From assembly GCA_003248805.1 (NCBI GenBank), contig QFQY01000022.1:1-64000 (forward strand): DNA of 64,000 bases, given 5' to 3'. Below are positions 17,537-25,425 of the stretch, one piece after another. Position numbers and translations under genes: made by a program. Each line of letters starts with the position of its first letter. The first letter of the stretch is position 1. Origin of the DNA: Chelatococcus sp. Its GTDB lineage: Bacteria; Pseudomonadota; Alphaproteobacteria; Rhizobiales; Beijerinckiaceae. The notes beneath the pieces were generated by a model. It saw only the letters and a program-made list of their open reading frames with translations. It was not told the DNA's origin and did not search any database.

Positions 17537-18712
17537 CTATCGGACCAGCGCCTTCATCGCTCCGTCGAGGCCGTCGAGCGTCAGCGGGAACATCCGTCCG
17601 CCCATCAGCCCGCCGATCTGTCGGATCGACTGGGTGTAGCTCCACAGATGCTGCTGCACCGGGTTGAGCCAGACCGATTTCGGGAACCGGCCGGTCAGCC
17701 GCTCCATCCAGACCTGGCCGGCCTCCTCGTTCCAGTGCTCGACCGAGCCGCCCGGCATCGCGATCTCGTAGGGGCTCATCGAGGCGTCGCCGACGAAGAT
17801 CAGCCGGTAGTCGGCCGGGTAGGTGCGCAGGATGTCCCAGGTCGGAATCGTCTGGTCGTGCCGGCGCCGGTTCTCGCGCCAGACCCGCTCATAGGGGCAG
17901 TTGTGGAAATAGAAGTGCTCGAAATGCTTGAACTCGGCCCGCGCGGCGGAGAACAGCTCCTCGGCCAGTTCGATATGCCAGTCCATCGAGCCGCCGACAT
18001 CGAGGAAGAGCAGGACCTTCACGGCGTTGCGGCGCTCGGGGCGCAGCTTGACGTCGAGATAGCCGTGCTTGGCGGTTTCCGAGATGGTGCCGTCGAGGTC
18101 GAGTTCTTCCGCGGCGCCGGTCCGCGCGAACCGGCGCAGGCGCCGGAGCGCGACCCTGAGATTGCGCACGCCGAGCTCGCGCGTGTCGTCGAAATCCTTG
18201 AACTCGCGCTTGTCCCAGACTTTCACCGCGCGGAAGTTGCGGTTGCCGTCCTGGCCGATGCGCACGCCCTCGGGATTGTAGCCATAGGCGCCGAAGGGGG
18301 AGGTGCCGGCCGTGCCGATCCACTTGTTGCCGCCCTGATGGCGGCCCTTCTGCTCGTCGAGCCGCTGCTTCAGGGTCTCGAAGAGCTTGTCCCAGCCGAG
18401 CGCCTCGAGCCGCGCCTTCTCCTCGTCGGTCAGGAACTTCTCGGCGAGCCGGCGCAGCCATTCCTCCGGAATGTCTGCCTGCTCGACGGCCTGTCCCAGG
18501 GTCTCCAGGCCTTTGAAGACCTGCGCGAAGACCTGGTCGAAGCGGTCGAGATGGCGCTCGTCCTTCACGAGGCATGTGCGGGCGAGGAAATAGAACTCGT
18601 CGACCCTGTACTCGGCCAGGTCGGCATCGACGCCTTTCAGCAGCGTCAGATATTCCCGCAGCGTGACGGGAACCTTGGCGGCGCGCAGATCGGTGAAAAG
18701 CCGGAGAAACAT
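17537..18712 (-). CDS. CoxE-like VWA domain protein
   Basis: A 391-residue protein of the CoxE-like family (PF05762-type VWA). The N-terminal half is helical. The VWA domain (about residues 225-391) has a MIDAS-like metal site in LFLDVGGSMDWH (near residue 235) and later FVGDASMSPYE. In many proteobacteria such proteins work with a MoxR AAA+ ATPase to mature or assemble metal enzymes. Here no MoxR gene lies on either side, as HU is upstream and a membrane protein downstream. It is cytoplasmic with no signal peptide. The family call is good; the role is unknown. Confidence 0.88.
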   Translation of the reverse strand: MFLRLFTDLRAAKVPVTLREYLTLLKGVDADLAEYRVDEFYFLARTCLVKDERHLDRFDQVFAQVFKGLETLGQAVEQADIPEEWLRRLAEKFLTDEEKARLEALGWDKLFETLKQRLDEQKGRHQGGNKWIGTAGTSPFGAYGYNPEGVRIGQDGNRNFRAVKVWDKREFKDFDDTRELGVRNLRVALRRLRRFARTGAAEELDLDGTISETAKHGYLDVKLRPERRNAVKVLLFLDVGGSMDWHIELAEELFSAARAEFKHFEHFYFHNCPYERVWRENRRRHDQTIPTWDILRTYPADYRLIFVGDASMSPYEIAMPGGSVEHWNEEAGQVWMERLTGRFPKSVWLNPVQQHLWSYTQSIRQIGGLMGGRMFPLTLDGLDGAMKALVR

Positions 18713-18735
18713 GGCCCAGTGTTCGCGGGCCGAGG

Positions 18736-18778
18736 CTTTCCGGTCAAGCGACGCGTGATCGCGCGCTTGACCGGAAAG
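18736..18778. terminator. Perfect 15-bp hairpin between HU and the VWA gene
   Basis: CTTTCCGGTCAAGCG (18736-18750) pairs perfectly with CGCTTGACCGGAAAG (18764-18778) around a 13-base loop. It begins 9 bases after the HU stop and ends 24 bases before the VWA start. There is no T-run, so it may be a processing or attenuation hairpin rather than a classical terminator. Confidence 0.6.
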
Positions 18779-18787
18779 ACGGTCGGA

Positions 18788-19060
18788 TCACGCGACGGCG
18801 TCGGCGAGATCCTTGGTCACCTTGAACTTCACGACCGTCTTGGCGGGAACCTTGATCGTCGCGCCGGTCGACGGGTTGCGGGCCTCGCGGGCCTCGCGCT
18901 TGGCGGCCGAGAGCTTGCCGATGCCGCCGAGCGTGACGTCGTCGCCGGACTTCAGCGTCTGCGCGACGACGGTGCCGAGCGAGGCGAGGATCGCGGTGAC
19001 GTCGGCCTTGGTCTTGCCGGTGGCCTCGGCGATGGCAGCCGTCAGTTCGTTCTTGGTCAT
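18788..19060 (-). CDS. HU-family DNA-binding protein
   Basis: A 90-residue histone-like protein, exactly the usual HU length. The N-terminal helices (MTKNELTAAIAEATGKTKAD) and the DNA-binding arm with the conserved ARNPSTGATIKVPA are present. It bends and compacts DNA as a dimer. Two ATGs are in tandem (19063 and 19060). The Shine-Dalgarno AAGGAGG is spaced 5 bases from the second and only 2 from the first, so 19060 is chosen. It is divergent from the FAD monooxygenase, and the 283-bp gap holds the AAGCTT-centred operator near the other gene. Confidence 0.95.
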   Translation of the reverse strand: MTKNELTAAIAEATGKTKADVTAILASLGTVVAQTLKSGDDVTLGGIGKLSAAKREAREARNPSTGATIKVPAKTVVKFKVTKDLADAVA

Positions 19061-19305
19061 CATATCCTCCTTGGAAGGGATGGTGAGGCGGGCCGTCCGG
19101 AGCGCGTCTGGCGGCCTTCACCGCCTTCGGCACCCGCCATTGCTCGTGGCGGACCGCCGGCAAAGGCAGTTGCCATGCTCCGATGCCGTTGGCGATGGCC
19201 GCAGCGCTACATACGCACAGAAATCGGCTTCGTTCCGCCGTAAAAGCCGCAGATTCGGGCGCCGATAAGGCAACGCTGCGCGCCGATTGACAAATCAGGC
19301 CCCAC

Positions 19306-19323
19306 TATTTCAAGCTTAAAATA
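19306..19323. promoter_or_regulatory. AAGCTT-centred palindromic operator, copy 1
   Basis: TATTTCAAGCTTAAAATA is an 18-bp palindrome with one mismatched pair, 24 bases upstream of the FAD monooxygenase start. A TTGACA (-35-like) lies at 19287-19292, so the site covers the region where the -10 would be, a repressor-like position. The same 16-base core recurs at 26675-26690 before the ABC importer. AAGCTT-centred palindromes are typical of MarR-type regulators; the regulator is not in the window. Confidence 0.65.
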
Positions 19324-19346
19324 ATTCGCGGAGGGGAAACCGGGTT

Positions 19347-20588
19347 ATGAAGGTCATCATCGTCGGGGGCGGCATCGGCGGGCTCACGCTCGCTCTCATG
19401 CTCCATGCGCGGGGCATCGAGGCGACTGTCTACGAGCAGGCTTCCGAGATCCGCGAGGTCGGCGTCGGCATCAACACGCTCCCTCACGCGATCCGCGAAC
19501 TGGCGGAGCTCGGGCTGCTTCCGGCGCTCGACGCTGTCGCCATCCGGACTCGCGAACTCCACTACATGAACCGGTTCGGCCAGACCGTCTGGCGCGAGCC
19601 GCGCGGCCTGCATGCCGGCGCGCCGGTGCCGCAGTTCTCGATCCATCGCGGCCGGCTCCAGGGCGTGATCCACGCCGCCGTGGTCGAGCGTCTGGGGGCG
19701 GGTGCCGTCCGGCCGGGGCGGAGGCTCCAGGGCTTCCTGCAGGACGAGGGCGGCGTCACCGCGCATTTCTCCGATACGCGCCGTGCCGAGGCCGGCGAGA
19801 CCGTCCGCGGCGACATCCTGATCGCCGCCGACGGCATCCATTCGGCCGTCAGATCGCACTACTTCCCGGATCAGGGGCCGCCGCGCTGGAACGGTGTCCA
19901 GATGTGGCGCGGCGCCTGCGACTGGCCGGTCTTCCTCGACGGCGAAAGCATGATCGTGGCCGGCGGCATGGCCGGCAAGCTCGTGCTCTACCCGATCGCG
20001 CCCGGCAAGACGGCCCATACGCGCCTGACCAACTGGGTGGTCAACATCCGCTGCGGCGACCCCGCCAAGCCGCCGCCGAAGGAGGCGTGGTCCAAGCCCG
20101 GCCGCCTCGAGGACGTGCTGCCCTACGCCCGGCGCTTCAGTATCCCCGACTTCGATCTCCTGGCGCTGATCGAGGCGAGCGGGACGTTCTGGGAATATCC
20201 GATGTGCGACCGCGATCCGTTGCCGCGCTGGACCCATGGCCGGGTCAGCCTGCTCGGCGACGCCGCCCATCCGATGTATCCGGTCGGCTCGAACGGCGCG
20301 TCGCAGGCGATCCTCGACGCGCGCTGCCTCGCCGATCTGCTGGTCAAGGCCGAGCATCCGCGCCAGGCGCTGGCGGCCTATGAGGCGGTGCGCCTGCCGG
20401 CGACGGCCGAGGTCGTCGCGATGAACCGCGCGGGCGGGCCGGAGCGGGTGATCGATGCGGTCGAGGCGCTGGCGCCCAACGGCTTCGAAGATGTCGAGCG
20501 GGTGCTGGGCTACGCCAAGCGCGAGGCGATCGTGAAATCCTATGCCGGCAAGGCCGGCTTCGCGGCCGAGCAGCTCGCGAAACGCTAA
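19347..20588 (+). CDS. FAD-dependent monooxygenase (flavin-dependent oxidoreductase)
   Basis: A 413-residue group A flavoprotein monooxygenase (salicylate or p-hydroxybenzoate hydroxylase family). The N-terminal Rossmann motif VGGGIGGLTLAL (residues 6-17), the DG motif AADGIHSAVR (near 170) and the GD motif LLGDAAHPMYP (near 310) are all present. Such enzymes hydroxylate aromatic acids using NAD(P)H and O2 in the cytoplasm. The substrate is not evident. GAGGGG at 19331 is the likely ribosome-binding site. It shares its operator with the branched-chain-type importer and cupin operon 2 kb downstream, which suggests joint use on an imported ring compound. Confidence 0.88.
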   Translation: MKVIIVGGGIGGLTLALMLHARGIEATVYEQASEIREVGVGINTLPHAIRELAELGLLPALDAVAIRTRELHYMNRFGQTVWREPRGLHAGAPVPQFSIHRGRLQGVIHAAVVERLGAGAVRPGRRLQGFLQDEGGVTAHFSDTRRAEAGETVRGDILIAADGIHSAVRSHYFPDQGPPRWNGVQMWRGACDWPVFLDGESMIVAGGMAGKLVLYPIAPGKTAHTRLTNWVVNIRCGDPAKPPPKEAWSKPGRLEDVLPYARRFSIPDFDLLALIEASGTFWEYPMCDRDPLPRWTHGRVSLLGDAAHPMYPVGSNGASQAILDARCLADLLVKAEHPRQALAAYEAVRLPATAEVVAMNRAGGPERVIDAVEALAPNGFEDVERVLGYAKREAIVKSYAGKAGFAAEQLAKR

Positions 20589-20600
20589 CGTCTTGTTCTG

Positions 20601-20646
20601 GCGTCGGCTTTTCCGAAAGCCGCGCGCCACTTTTCGGGCCGATGCC
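20601..20646. repeat. Palindromic repeat, family A (reverse orientation)
   Basis: GCGTCGGCTTTTCCGAAAGC leads into CCACTTTTCGGGCCGATGCC, the reverse complement of the copy at 8009-8055 with changes. It lies between the convergent ends of the FAD monooxygenase and the first PilZ gene. Confidence 0.7.
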
Positions 20647-20659
20647 CCAGGCCGGTCCG

Positions 20660-20914
20660 TTAGGCGGCGGGGAACGCGACGCCGGCGCGCTTGCCGTCCT
20701 GCCAGCACAGGCTGGCCTTGTAGGAGCTCTCCCGTTCGGCGATCTCCAGGTCGAAGCCGTGCGGCAGCATCACGGAGCCGGGGAATTCGAGCATCGCTCC
20801 GCCGTCCGACATGTTGCGGACGACGCAATCCATCGTCGACCAGCGCCCGTTGAAGCAGATGCGTGCCGAGAGCAGGCGGCGCATGCGGAGAAAGCGGCGG
20901 CGTTCGGTGGTCAT
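20660..20914 (-). CDS. PilZ domain protein
   Basis: An 84-residue single PilZ domain. The c-di-GMP-binding signature is present in degenerate form: an Arg-rich start (RRRFLRMRR) and the D/N-x-S-x-x-G motif as NMSDGGAM. The frame is open up to 21025, but the added 37 residues show no domain and ATG 20914 gives the usual PilZ beginning. It probably reads c-di-GMP to control motility, envelope or adhesion. It is followed upstream by a second PilZ gene in the same direction, 141 bp away. Confidence 0.82.
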   Translation of the reverse strand: MTTERRRFLRMRRLLSARICFNGRWSTMDCVVRNMSDGGAMLEFPGSVMLPHGFDLEIAERESSYKASLCWQDGKRAGVAFPAA

Positions 20915-21055
20915 GGTCCTGGTCCAGCGGCGCGGGGGCGCCTGATGCAGTGCGACAACCATAGCGCGCGGCGCCGGGCACGGCAGCACCGGCATTCGGA
21001 AAGCGTTAACATCTGCATTCCGCAATCGCGGACCTGGAGGCGATTGCCGGAAGCG

Positions 21056-21379
21056 TCAGGACCGGCCCAGCGCGCGCATCCGCCGTGCGTCCGCCAGCGA
21101 GATCGGCTCGCAGGGGCGGCATTCCTCGGGTGTCAGGAAGGCGACGCCGACATCGTCTCCGCGCCGCCAGCACTGCCGCACGCGGACGCTGCGTTCCTTG
21201 CCGGCGACGTCGATGTCGAACGTCGCCGGAAGCGCCGTCCAGTCGCTGAGCCGGACCATGGCGCCGCTTTCCGACCAGTCGCGGATCGCGCAGTCGAACA
21301 TCGACTGGCGACCGTTGAACACGACGCTGGCGCGCTCGGCGATGCGCAGCCTCGCATCGTTGCGACGCTCGTTCCTCAC
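21056..21379 (-). CDS. PilZ domain protein
   Basis: A 107-residue PilZ-domain protein, a paralogue of the neighbour at 20660. The motifs are RNERRNDARLR at residues 2-12 (the R-x3-R arm) and RDWSESGAMVRL (the D-x-S-x-x-G loop) near residue 33. A 25-residue tail follows the domain (CRPCEPISLADARRM), which may bind a partner. c-di-GMP binding is expected but unproven. Two such genes in a row could arise from local duplication, though their sequences are well separated now. Confidence 0.85.
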   Translation of the reverse strand: MRNERRNDARLRIAERASVVFNGRQSMFDCAIRDWSESGAMVRLSDWTALPATFDIDVAGKERSVRVRQCWRRGDDVGVAFLTPEECRPCEPISLADARRMRALGRS

Positions 21380-21498
21380 GGCTCTGCTCCCTGTGTCATG
21401 GCGGCTGGCCGTTCGAGCCGGCCCCTCATGGCGGGGAATATGCGCATAAACCCATGCGAAATCAGCCGAAGCGTCGACCTATGCTTAACCCCGCGCCG

Positions 21499-21957
21499 TC
21501 ACGCGCCTTCGGGCGGCGGCGGCAGGAAATCGACCTCGTGACGCGCCGACAGCGCGACCACGTCCGCGGGGTTCTGCTCGGCCATCGAGTGGATTCCCCA
21601 GAACAGGTCGTAGAGTCGTCCCGTCGGGGAGACCCAGAACAGGCACTTCACGACCGCGTCGCTCTTGTTGAACAGGCCGTGCGGCACATTGCGCGGCAGC
21701 CGGATCAGATCGCCCGCGGTGGCGAAGCCCTCCTGCCCGTCGAGCACGAGATCGAGCCGCCCCTCGAGCATGTAGATGAACTCGTCCTGCGTGGTGTGGA
21801 TATGCGGCGGCACGAAGGTGCCGGGCGGGAAGGTGGCGTGCCAGGAGAAGGAGTCCTCGCTCAGCGTCTTCGGCACATAGGTCTGGCCGAGGATGTTCCA
21901 GACGATCGAGTCGAGGCCTTCATTGGCCTTGGTCACGCCGGCTGTCAGCGGCTTCAT
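21499..21957 (-). CDS. Cupin domain protein (possible dioxygenase)
   Basis: A 152-residue single cupin. Motif 1 is PPHIHTTQDEFIYMLEG, with the two His and the Glu of the metal site, and motif 2 is LPRNVPHGLFN, with the third His. All four metal ligands are therefore present, and the protein could be a small ring-modifying or quercetinase-like enzyme rather than a mere sensor. The start at 21957 is supported by TAGGAGA about 8 bases upstream. It is the last gene of the importer operon (11 bp after livF), so it probably acts on, or senses, the transported compound. Confidence 0.87.
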   Translation of the reverse strand: MKPLTAGVTKANEGLDSIVWNILGQTYVPKTLSEDSFSWHATFPPGTFVPPHIHTTQDEFIYMLEGRLDLVLDGQEGFATAGDLIRLPRNVPHGLFNKSDAVVKCLFWVSPTGRLYDLFWGIHSMAEQNPADVVALSARHEVDFLPPPPEGA

Positions 21958-21968
21958 GGGCGTTTCTC

Positions 21969-22667
21969 CTAGAGGTGCAGGAAGCGGTCCTTGACCGCGC
22001 TGTCGCTGCGTAGCTCGTCGCTGGTGCCGCGCCAGACGATGCGGCCCTTCTCGATGACGAGATGCCTGTCGGCGATCTTGGCCAGCGCGTCGACATTCTT
22101 GTCGATCACCAGGATCGACTCGCCCTCGGCCTTGAGGGCGGCGAGGCAGGACCAGATCTCCTGTCGGATGATCGGCGCCAGCCCTTCCGTCGCCTCGTCC
22201 AGGATCACCAGACGCGGATTGGTCATCAGGGCGCGGCCGATCGCGAGCATCTGCTGCTCGCCGCCGGAAAGCTGGTTGCCGCGATTGTTGCGCCGCTCCT
22301 TCAGCCGCGGGAAGAAGTCGTAGATGCGCTCCAGCGTCCAGCGCGCCTTGCCGAAGCGGCTGGCGGCGGTCGCGATCAGGTTCTCCTCGACGCTGAGCGT
22401 GGGGAAGATCTGGCGCCCCTCCGGCACGAGCCCGATCCCCGCCTGCGCGACGCGGAAGGGCTGGGCGCCCGTCAGGTCGCGGCCGGACGCGCTGACGCGG
22501 CCCGACATGGGCGGGATCAGCCCCATGATCGCGCGGATGGTCGTGGTCTTGCCCATGCCGTTGCGGCCGAGCAGCGTCACCACCTCGCCCTCGTCGATGG
22601 CGAAATCGATCCCGAACAGGATCTGCGCCTCGCCATAGCCGGCCGAGAGGTTCTCGACGACGAGCAT
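21969..22667 (-). CDS. livF: Branched-chain-type ABC importer, ATPase LivF
   Basis: A 232-residue ATPase with Walker A GRNGMGKT, signature LSGGEQQ and Walker B LVILDEATEGLAP. The last of these, with EGLAP, is the hallmark of LivF. It is one of two nucleotide-binding subunits that drive the importer. It starts 2 bases after the livG stop. The substrate need not be leucine: LivF-type systems also move aromatic acids, amides and urea. Confidence 0.93.
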   Translation of the reverse strand: MLVVENLSAGYGEAQILFGIDFAIDEGEVVTLLGRNGMGKTTTIRAIMGLIPPMSGRVSASGRDLTGAQPFRVAQAGIGLVPEGRQIFPTLSVEENLIATAASRFGKARWTLERIYDFFPRLKERRNNRGNQLSGGEQQMLAIGRALMTNPRLVILDEATEGLAPIIRQEIWSCLAALKAEGESILVIDKNVDALAKIADRHLVIEKGRIVWRGTSDELRSDSAVKDRFLHL

Positions 22668-22669
22668 GG

Positions 22670-23419
22670 TCAGCCCTCCTCGCCGAGATAGGCTTCGCGC
22701 ACGGCAGGGTCCGCCCGCACGGTCGCGGGATCGCCCGAGGCGATGACGCGGCCATAGACAAGCACGCTGACACTGTCGGCGAGCGCGAAGACGGCCTCCA
22801 TGTCGTGCTCGACCAGCAGCATGGCGTAGCGCCCCTTGAGGCTCTTGAGCAGCGCGACGAGACGTTCGCCCTCCTCGCGCCCGACGCCGGCCAGGGGCTC
22901 GTCGAGCAGGATGACGGCCGGCTCCAGCGTCAGCGCCATCGCGATCTCGAGCGCGCGCTTCTCGCCATGGGAGAGCCGCCCCGCCGGGACATGGGCCCGC
23001 TCGGCCAGGCCGACCGCCTCCAGCGCGGCGAAGGCCGGCCGGTTGAGGCTTTCGTCGCGGGCGGCGTCGCGGAAGAAGGCGAGGGGATGGGCCGAGCGCG
23101 CCTGCACGCTCAGCGCGACGTTCTCCAGCACCGAAAGCGAGGCGATGGTGGAGATGATCTGGAAGGTCCGGGCGAGGCCGGCGCGCGCCCGCTTCTCCGG
23201 CGACAGGGCGGTCACGTCCTCGCCGCGAAAGCAGATCGTGCCCGTATCCGGCCGCAGCATGCCGGAGATCTGGTGGACCAGCGTCGTCTTGCCGGCGCCG
23301 TTGGGGCCGATCAGCGCATGGAGCTCGCCGGGCGCGACCGACAGGCTGACGCCGTCCGTCACCTTCAGCGCGCCGAAGGATTTGGCGAGGCCGGAGAGGG
23401 CGAGCACGGGTTCAGTCAT
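22670..23419 (-). CDS. livG: Branched-chain-type ABC importer, ATPase LivG
   Basis: A 249-residue ATPase with Walker A GPNGAGKT, signature-like LSHGEKRAL and Walker B VILLDEPLAGVG, as in LivG. The LivG-type insert after Walker A (TICFRGEDVTALSP) is present. It overlaps the end of livM by 8 bases, which indicates translational coupling. Confidence 0.93.
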   Translation of the reverse strand: MTEPVLALSGLAKSFGALKVTDGVSLSVAPGELHALIGPNGAGKTTLVHQISGMLRPDTGTICFRGEDVTALSPEKRARAGLARTFQIISTIASLSVLENVALSVQARSAHPLAFFRDAARDESLNRPAFAALEAVGLAERAHVPAGRLSHGEKRALEIAMALTLEPAVILLDEPLAGVGREEGERLVALLKSLKGRYAMLLVEHDMEAVFALADSVSVLVYGRVIASGDPATVRADPAVREAYLGEEG

Positions 23420-24407
23420 CGCCGCGGGCTCCGAGCTTGCGCAGCAGGCCGACGATGCCGCCGCGGGTGAGCAGCACGAACAGCACGATCAGCGGCCCGA
23501 AGATCACCTTCCAGTGCTCGGTCAGGCCCGACAGGACCTCTTCCATCGTCAGATAGGCGAGCGCGCCGATGATCGCGCCGTGCAGCGAGCCGACGCCGCC
23601 GAGCACGACCATGAAGATCAGCTCGCCGGAGCGCTGCCAGGAGAGGAAGGCGGGGCTGACGAACTCCGTCTGGTTCGCGAGCAGGAAGCCGGCGATCCCG
23701 GCGATCATGCCCGAGACGACATAGGCGATGAGCCGGACCCGCCCGACATCGTAACCCGTGACGGAGACGCGCGTGGCGTTCTCGCGCGCCGCGCGCAGCA
23801 CCCGCCCGAAGCGCGAGGCGACGAGGGTCTTCACGAGCAGGTAGCAGCCGGCGAGCACCGCCAGCACGACGTAGAAGAAGCGCGTGCGGTTGGCGAAGAG
23901 ATCGAAGCCGGCGACCGCGCTGCGCTCATAGAGCGTCAGCCCGTCATCGCCGCCATAGGCCGACAGCGCCTGCGTCAGGAAGAAGGCCATCTGCCCGAAG
24001 GCGAGCGTGATCATGATGAAGGCGACGCCGCGCGTGCGCAGCGAGACATAGCCCGTGACCGCCCCGAACACCCCGCATGCGACGAGGATCACCGGCAGGA
24101 TCAGCAGCGCCTCGGTCCGCCCCTCGGTGATCATGATCCCGGTGACATAGGCGCCGATGCCGACGAAGGCGGCATGGCCGAAGGAGACCATGCCGCCGAC
24201 GCCGAGGATGAGGTCGAGCGACAGCGCCGCGATCGCGAAGATCATCGCGCGCGTCACCAGCGTCAGCCAGTGGGCGGGCAGGCCCAGCGAGACGGCGAAC
24301 GGCAGGGCGGCCAGCAGGGCGAACAGCACCAGCGCGATGACGGCCCGCCGGCGCGGAGGGGCGGTCACGGCGTTCGTCGCCTCGGCGAGGGAAGGGGCGG
24401 CGCTCAT
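23412..24407 (-). CDS. livM: Branched-chain-type ABC importer, permease LivM
   Basis: A 331-residue inner-membrane permease of the LivM family with about 9-10 hydrophobic helices and the conserved GVGGMVSFGHAAFVGIGAY segment near residue 70. The C-terminal VVLGGVGSLHGAIIGAL is also typical. ATG 24407 is chosen because it overlaps the livH stop by 4 bases (ATGA-type coupling). A longer open frame upstream overlaps livH and is spurious. Confidence 0.92.
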   Translation of the reverse strand: MSAAPSLAEATNAVTAPPRRRAVIALVLFALLAALPFAVSLGLPAHWLTLVTRAMIFAIAALSLDLILGVGGMVSFGHAAFVGIGAYVTGIMITEGRTEALLILPVILVACGVFGAVTGYVSLRTRGVAFIMITLAFGQMAFFLTQALSAYGGDDGLTLYERSAVAGFDLFANRTRFFYVVLAVLAGCYLLVKTLVASRFGRVLRAARENATRVSVTGYDVGRVRLIAYVVSGMIAGIAGFLLANQTEFVSPAFLSWQRSGELIFMVVLGGVGSLHGAIIGALAYLTMEEVLSGLTEHWKVIFGPLIVLFVLLTRGGIVGLLRKLGARGDD

Positions 24408-25330
24408 GCCCGGCCCTTGGCCGGCAGCAGCCCCTCGGGCCGCCAGAACAGGACGAAGGCCATCACGAGATAGATCAGCATGGAGGACAGCGCGGCGCCG
24501 GCCGCACGCGCCGACGGCGCGCTCATGAACAGGCGCAGGAGATCGTTCATGAAGGAGCGCCCGAGCGTGTCGACCAGCCCGACGATCAGCGCGCCCACGA
24601 AGGCGCCGCGGATCGAGCCGATGCCGCCGACCACGATGACGACGAAGGCGAGGATCAGGATGTTGTCGCCCATGCCGGGCTCGACGGAGAGGATCGGCGC
24701 GGCCATGACGCCGGCGAAGCCCGCCAGCATGGTGCCGAAAGCGAACACGATCATGAACAGCTTGCGGATGTCGACGCCGAGCGCCGAGACCATCGAGGCG
24801 TTGGTCGCGCCCGCCCTGAGCAGCATGCCGGTGCGGGTCTTCTCGACGATGAGCCACAGCAGCAGGCCGACGCCCAGCCCCGAGGCGATCAGCGCGAAGC
24901 GGTAGACCGGATAGAGCACGCCGCCGGGAAGGGCGACCGAGCCCGACAGCATTTCCGGGATCGCCACCGAAAGGGGCGCCGCGCCCCAGATCATCTTCAC
25001 TGCTTCGTTGAGCAGCAGGATCAGCCCGAAGGTCGCCAGCACCTGATCGAGATGGTCCCTTTCATAGAGGTGGCGGAAAACGAGGAATTCGAGCGCGAGC
25101 CCGATCACCAGCGCGGCGGCCAGCGCCAGGACGAGGCCCAGCAGGAAACTGCCGGTCAGCCCGACGAAGGTCACGGCGAGATAGGCGCCGAGCATGTACT
25201 GCACGCCATGCGCCAGGTTGATGAAGTCCATCACCCCGAAGACGAGCGTCAGCCCCGCCGCCACCAGGAACAGCAGGACGCCGAGCTGGAGCCCGTTGAG
25301 GATCTGGACGATGAGGAGGCTGGTGGTCAT
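24404..25330 (-). CDS. livH: Branched-chain-type ABC importer, permease LivH
   Basis: A 308-residue inner-membrane permease of the LivH family. The hallmark GLTLVFGVMDFINLAHG lies at residues about 26-42, and IGSIRGAFVGALIVG near residue 225. It has about 8 membrane helices. It follows the binding-protein gene after a 95-bp gap that contains a palindromic repeat, and is coupled to livM. Confidence 0.92.
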   Translation of the reverse strand: MTTSLLIVQILNGLQLGVLLFLVAAGLTLVFGVMDFINLAHGVQYMLGAYLAVTFVGLTGSFLLGLVLALAAALVIGLALEFLVFRHLYERDHLDQVLATFGLILLLNEAVKMIWGAAPLSVAIPEMLSGSVALPGGVLYPVYRFALIASGLGVGLLLWLIVEKTRTGMLLRAGATNASMVSALGVDIRKLFMIVFAFGTMLAGFAGVMAAPILSVEPGMGDNILILAFVVIVVGGIGSIRGAFVGALIVGLVDTLGRSFMNDLLRLFMSAPSARAAGAALSSMLIYLVMAFVLFWRPEGLLPAKGRA

Positions 25331-25341
25331 GTCATGTCGCC

Positions 25342-25418
25342 CGTCATGCTCGGGCTTGACCCGAGCATCTCAGGAAAGAGATTCTCGGGTCTGCGCTGCG
25401 CTTCGCCCGAGAATGACG
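25342..25418. repeat. Palindromic repeat, family C (CGTCATGCTCGGG type)
   Basis: A 77-bp element with ends CGTCATGCTCGGG and CCCGAGAATGACG and internal hairpins (GCTCGGGCTTGACCCGAGC). It lies between the binding-protein gene and livH, so it sits inside the operon transcript and could stabilise the upstream mRNA part. Relatives are at 26736-26828, 28888-29022 and 38323-38376. Confidence 0.75.
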
Positions 25419-25425
25419 AAGAGGC

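Noticed and set aside
18736..18778. A standard Rho-independent terminator with T-run after HU
   Set aside because: The 15-bp stem is perfect but no T-run follows on either strand, so I list it as a terminator-like hairpin only.
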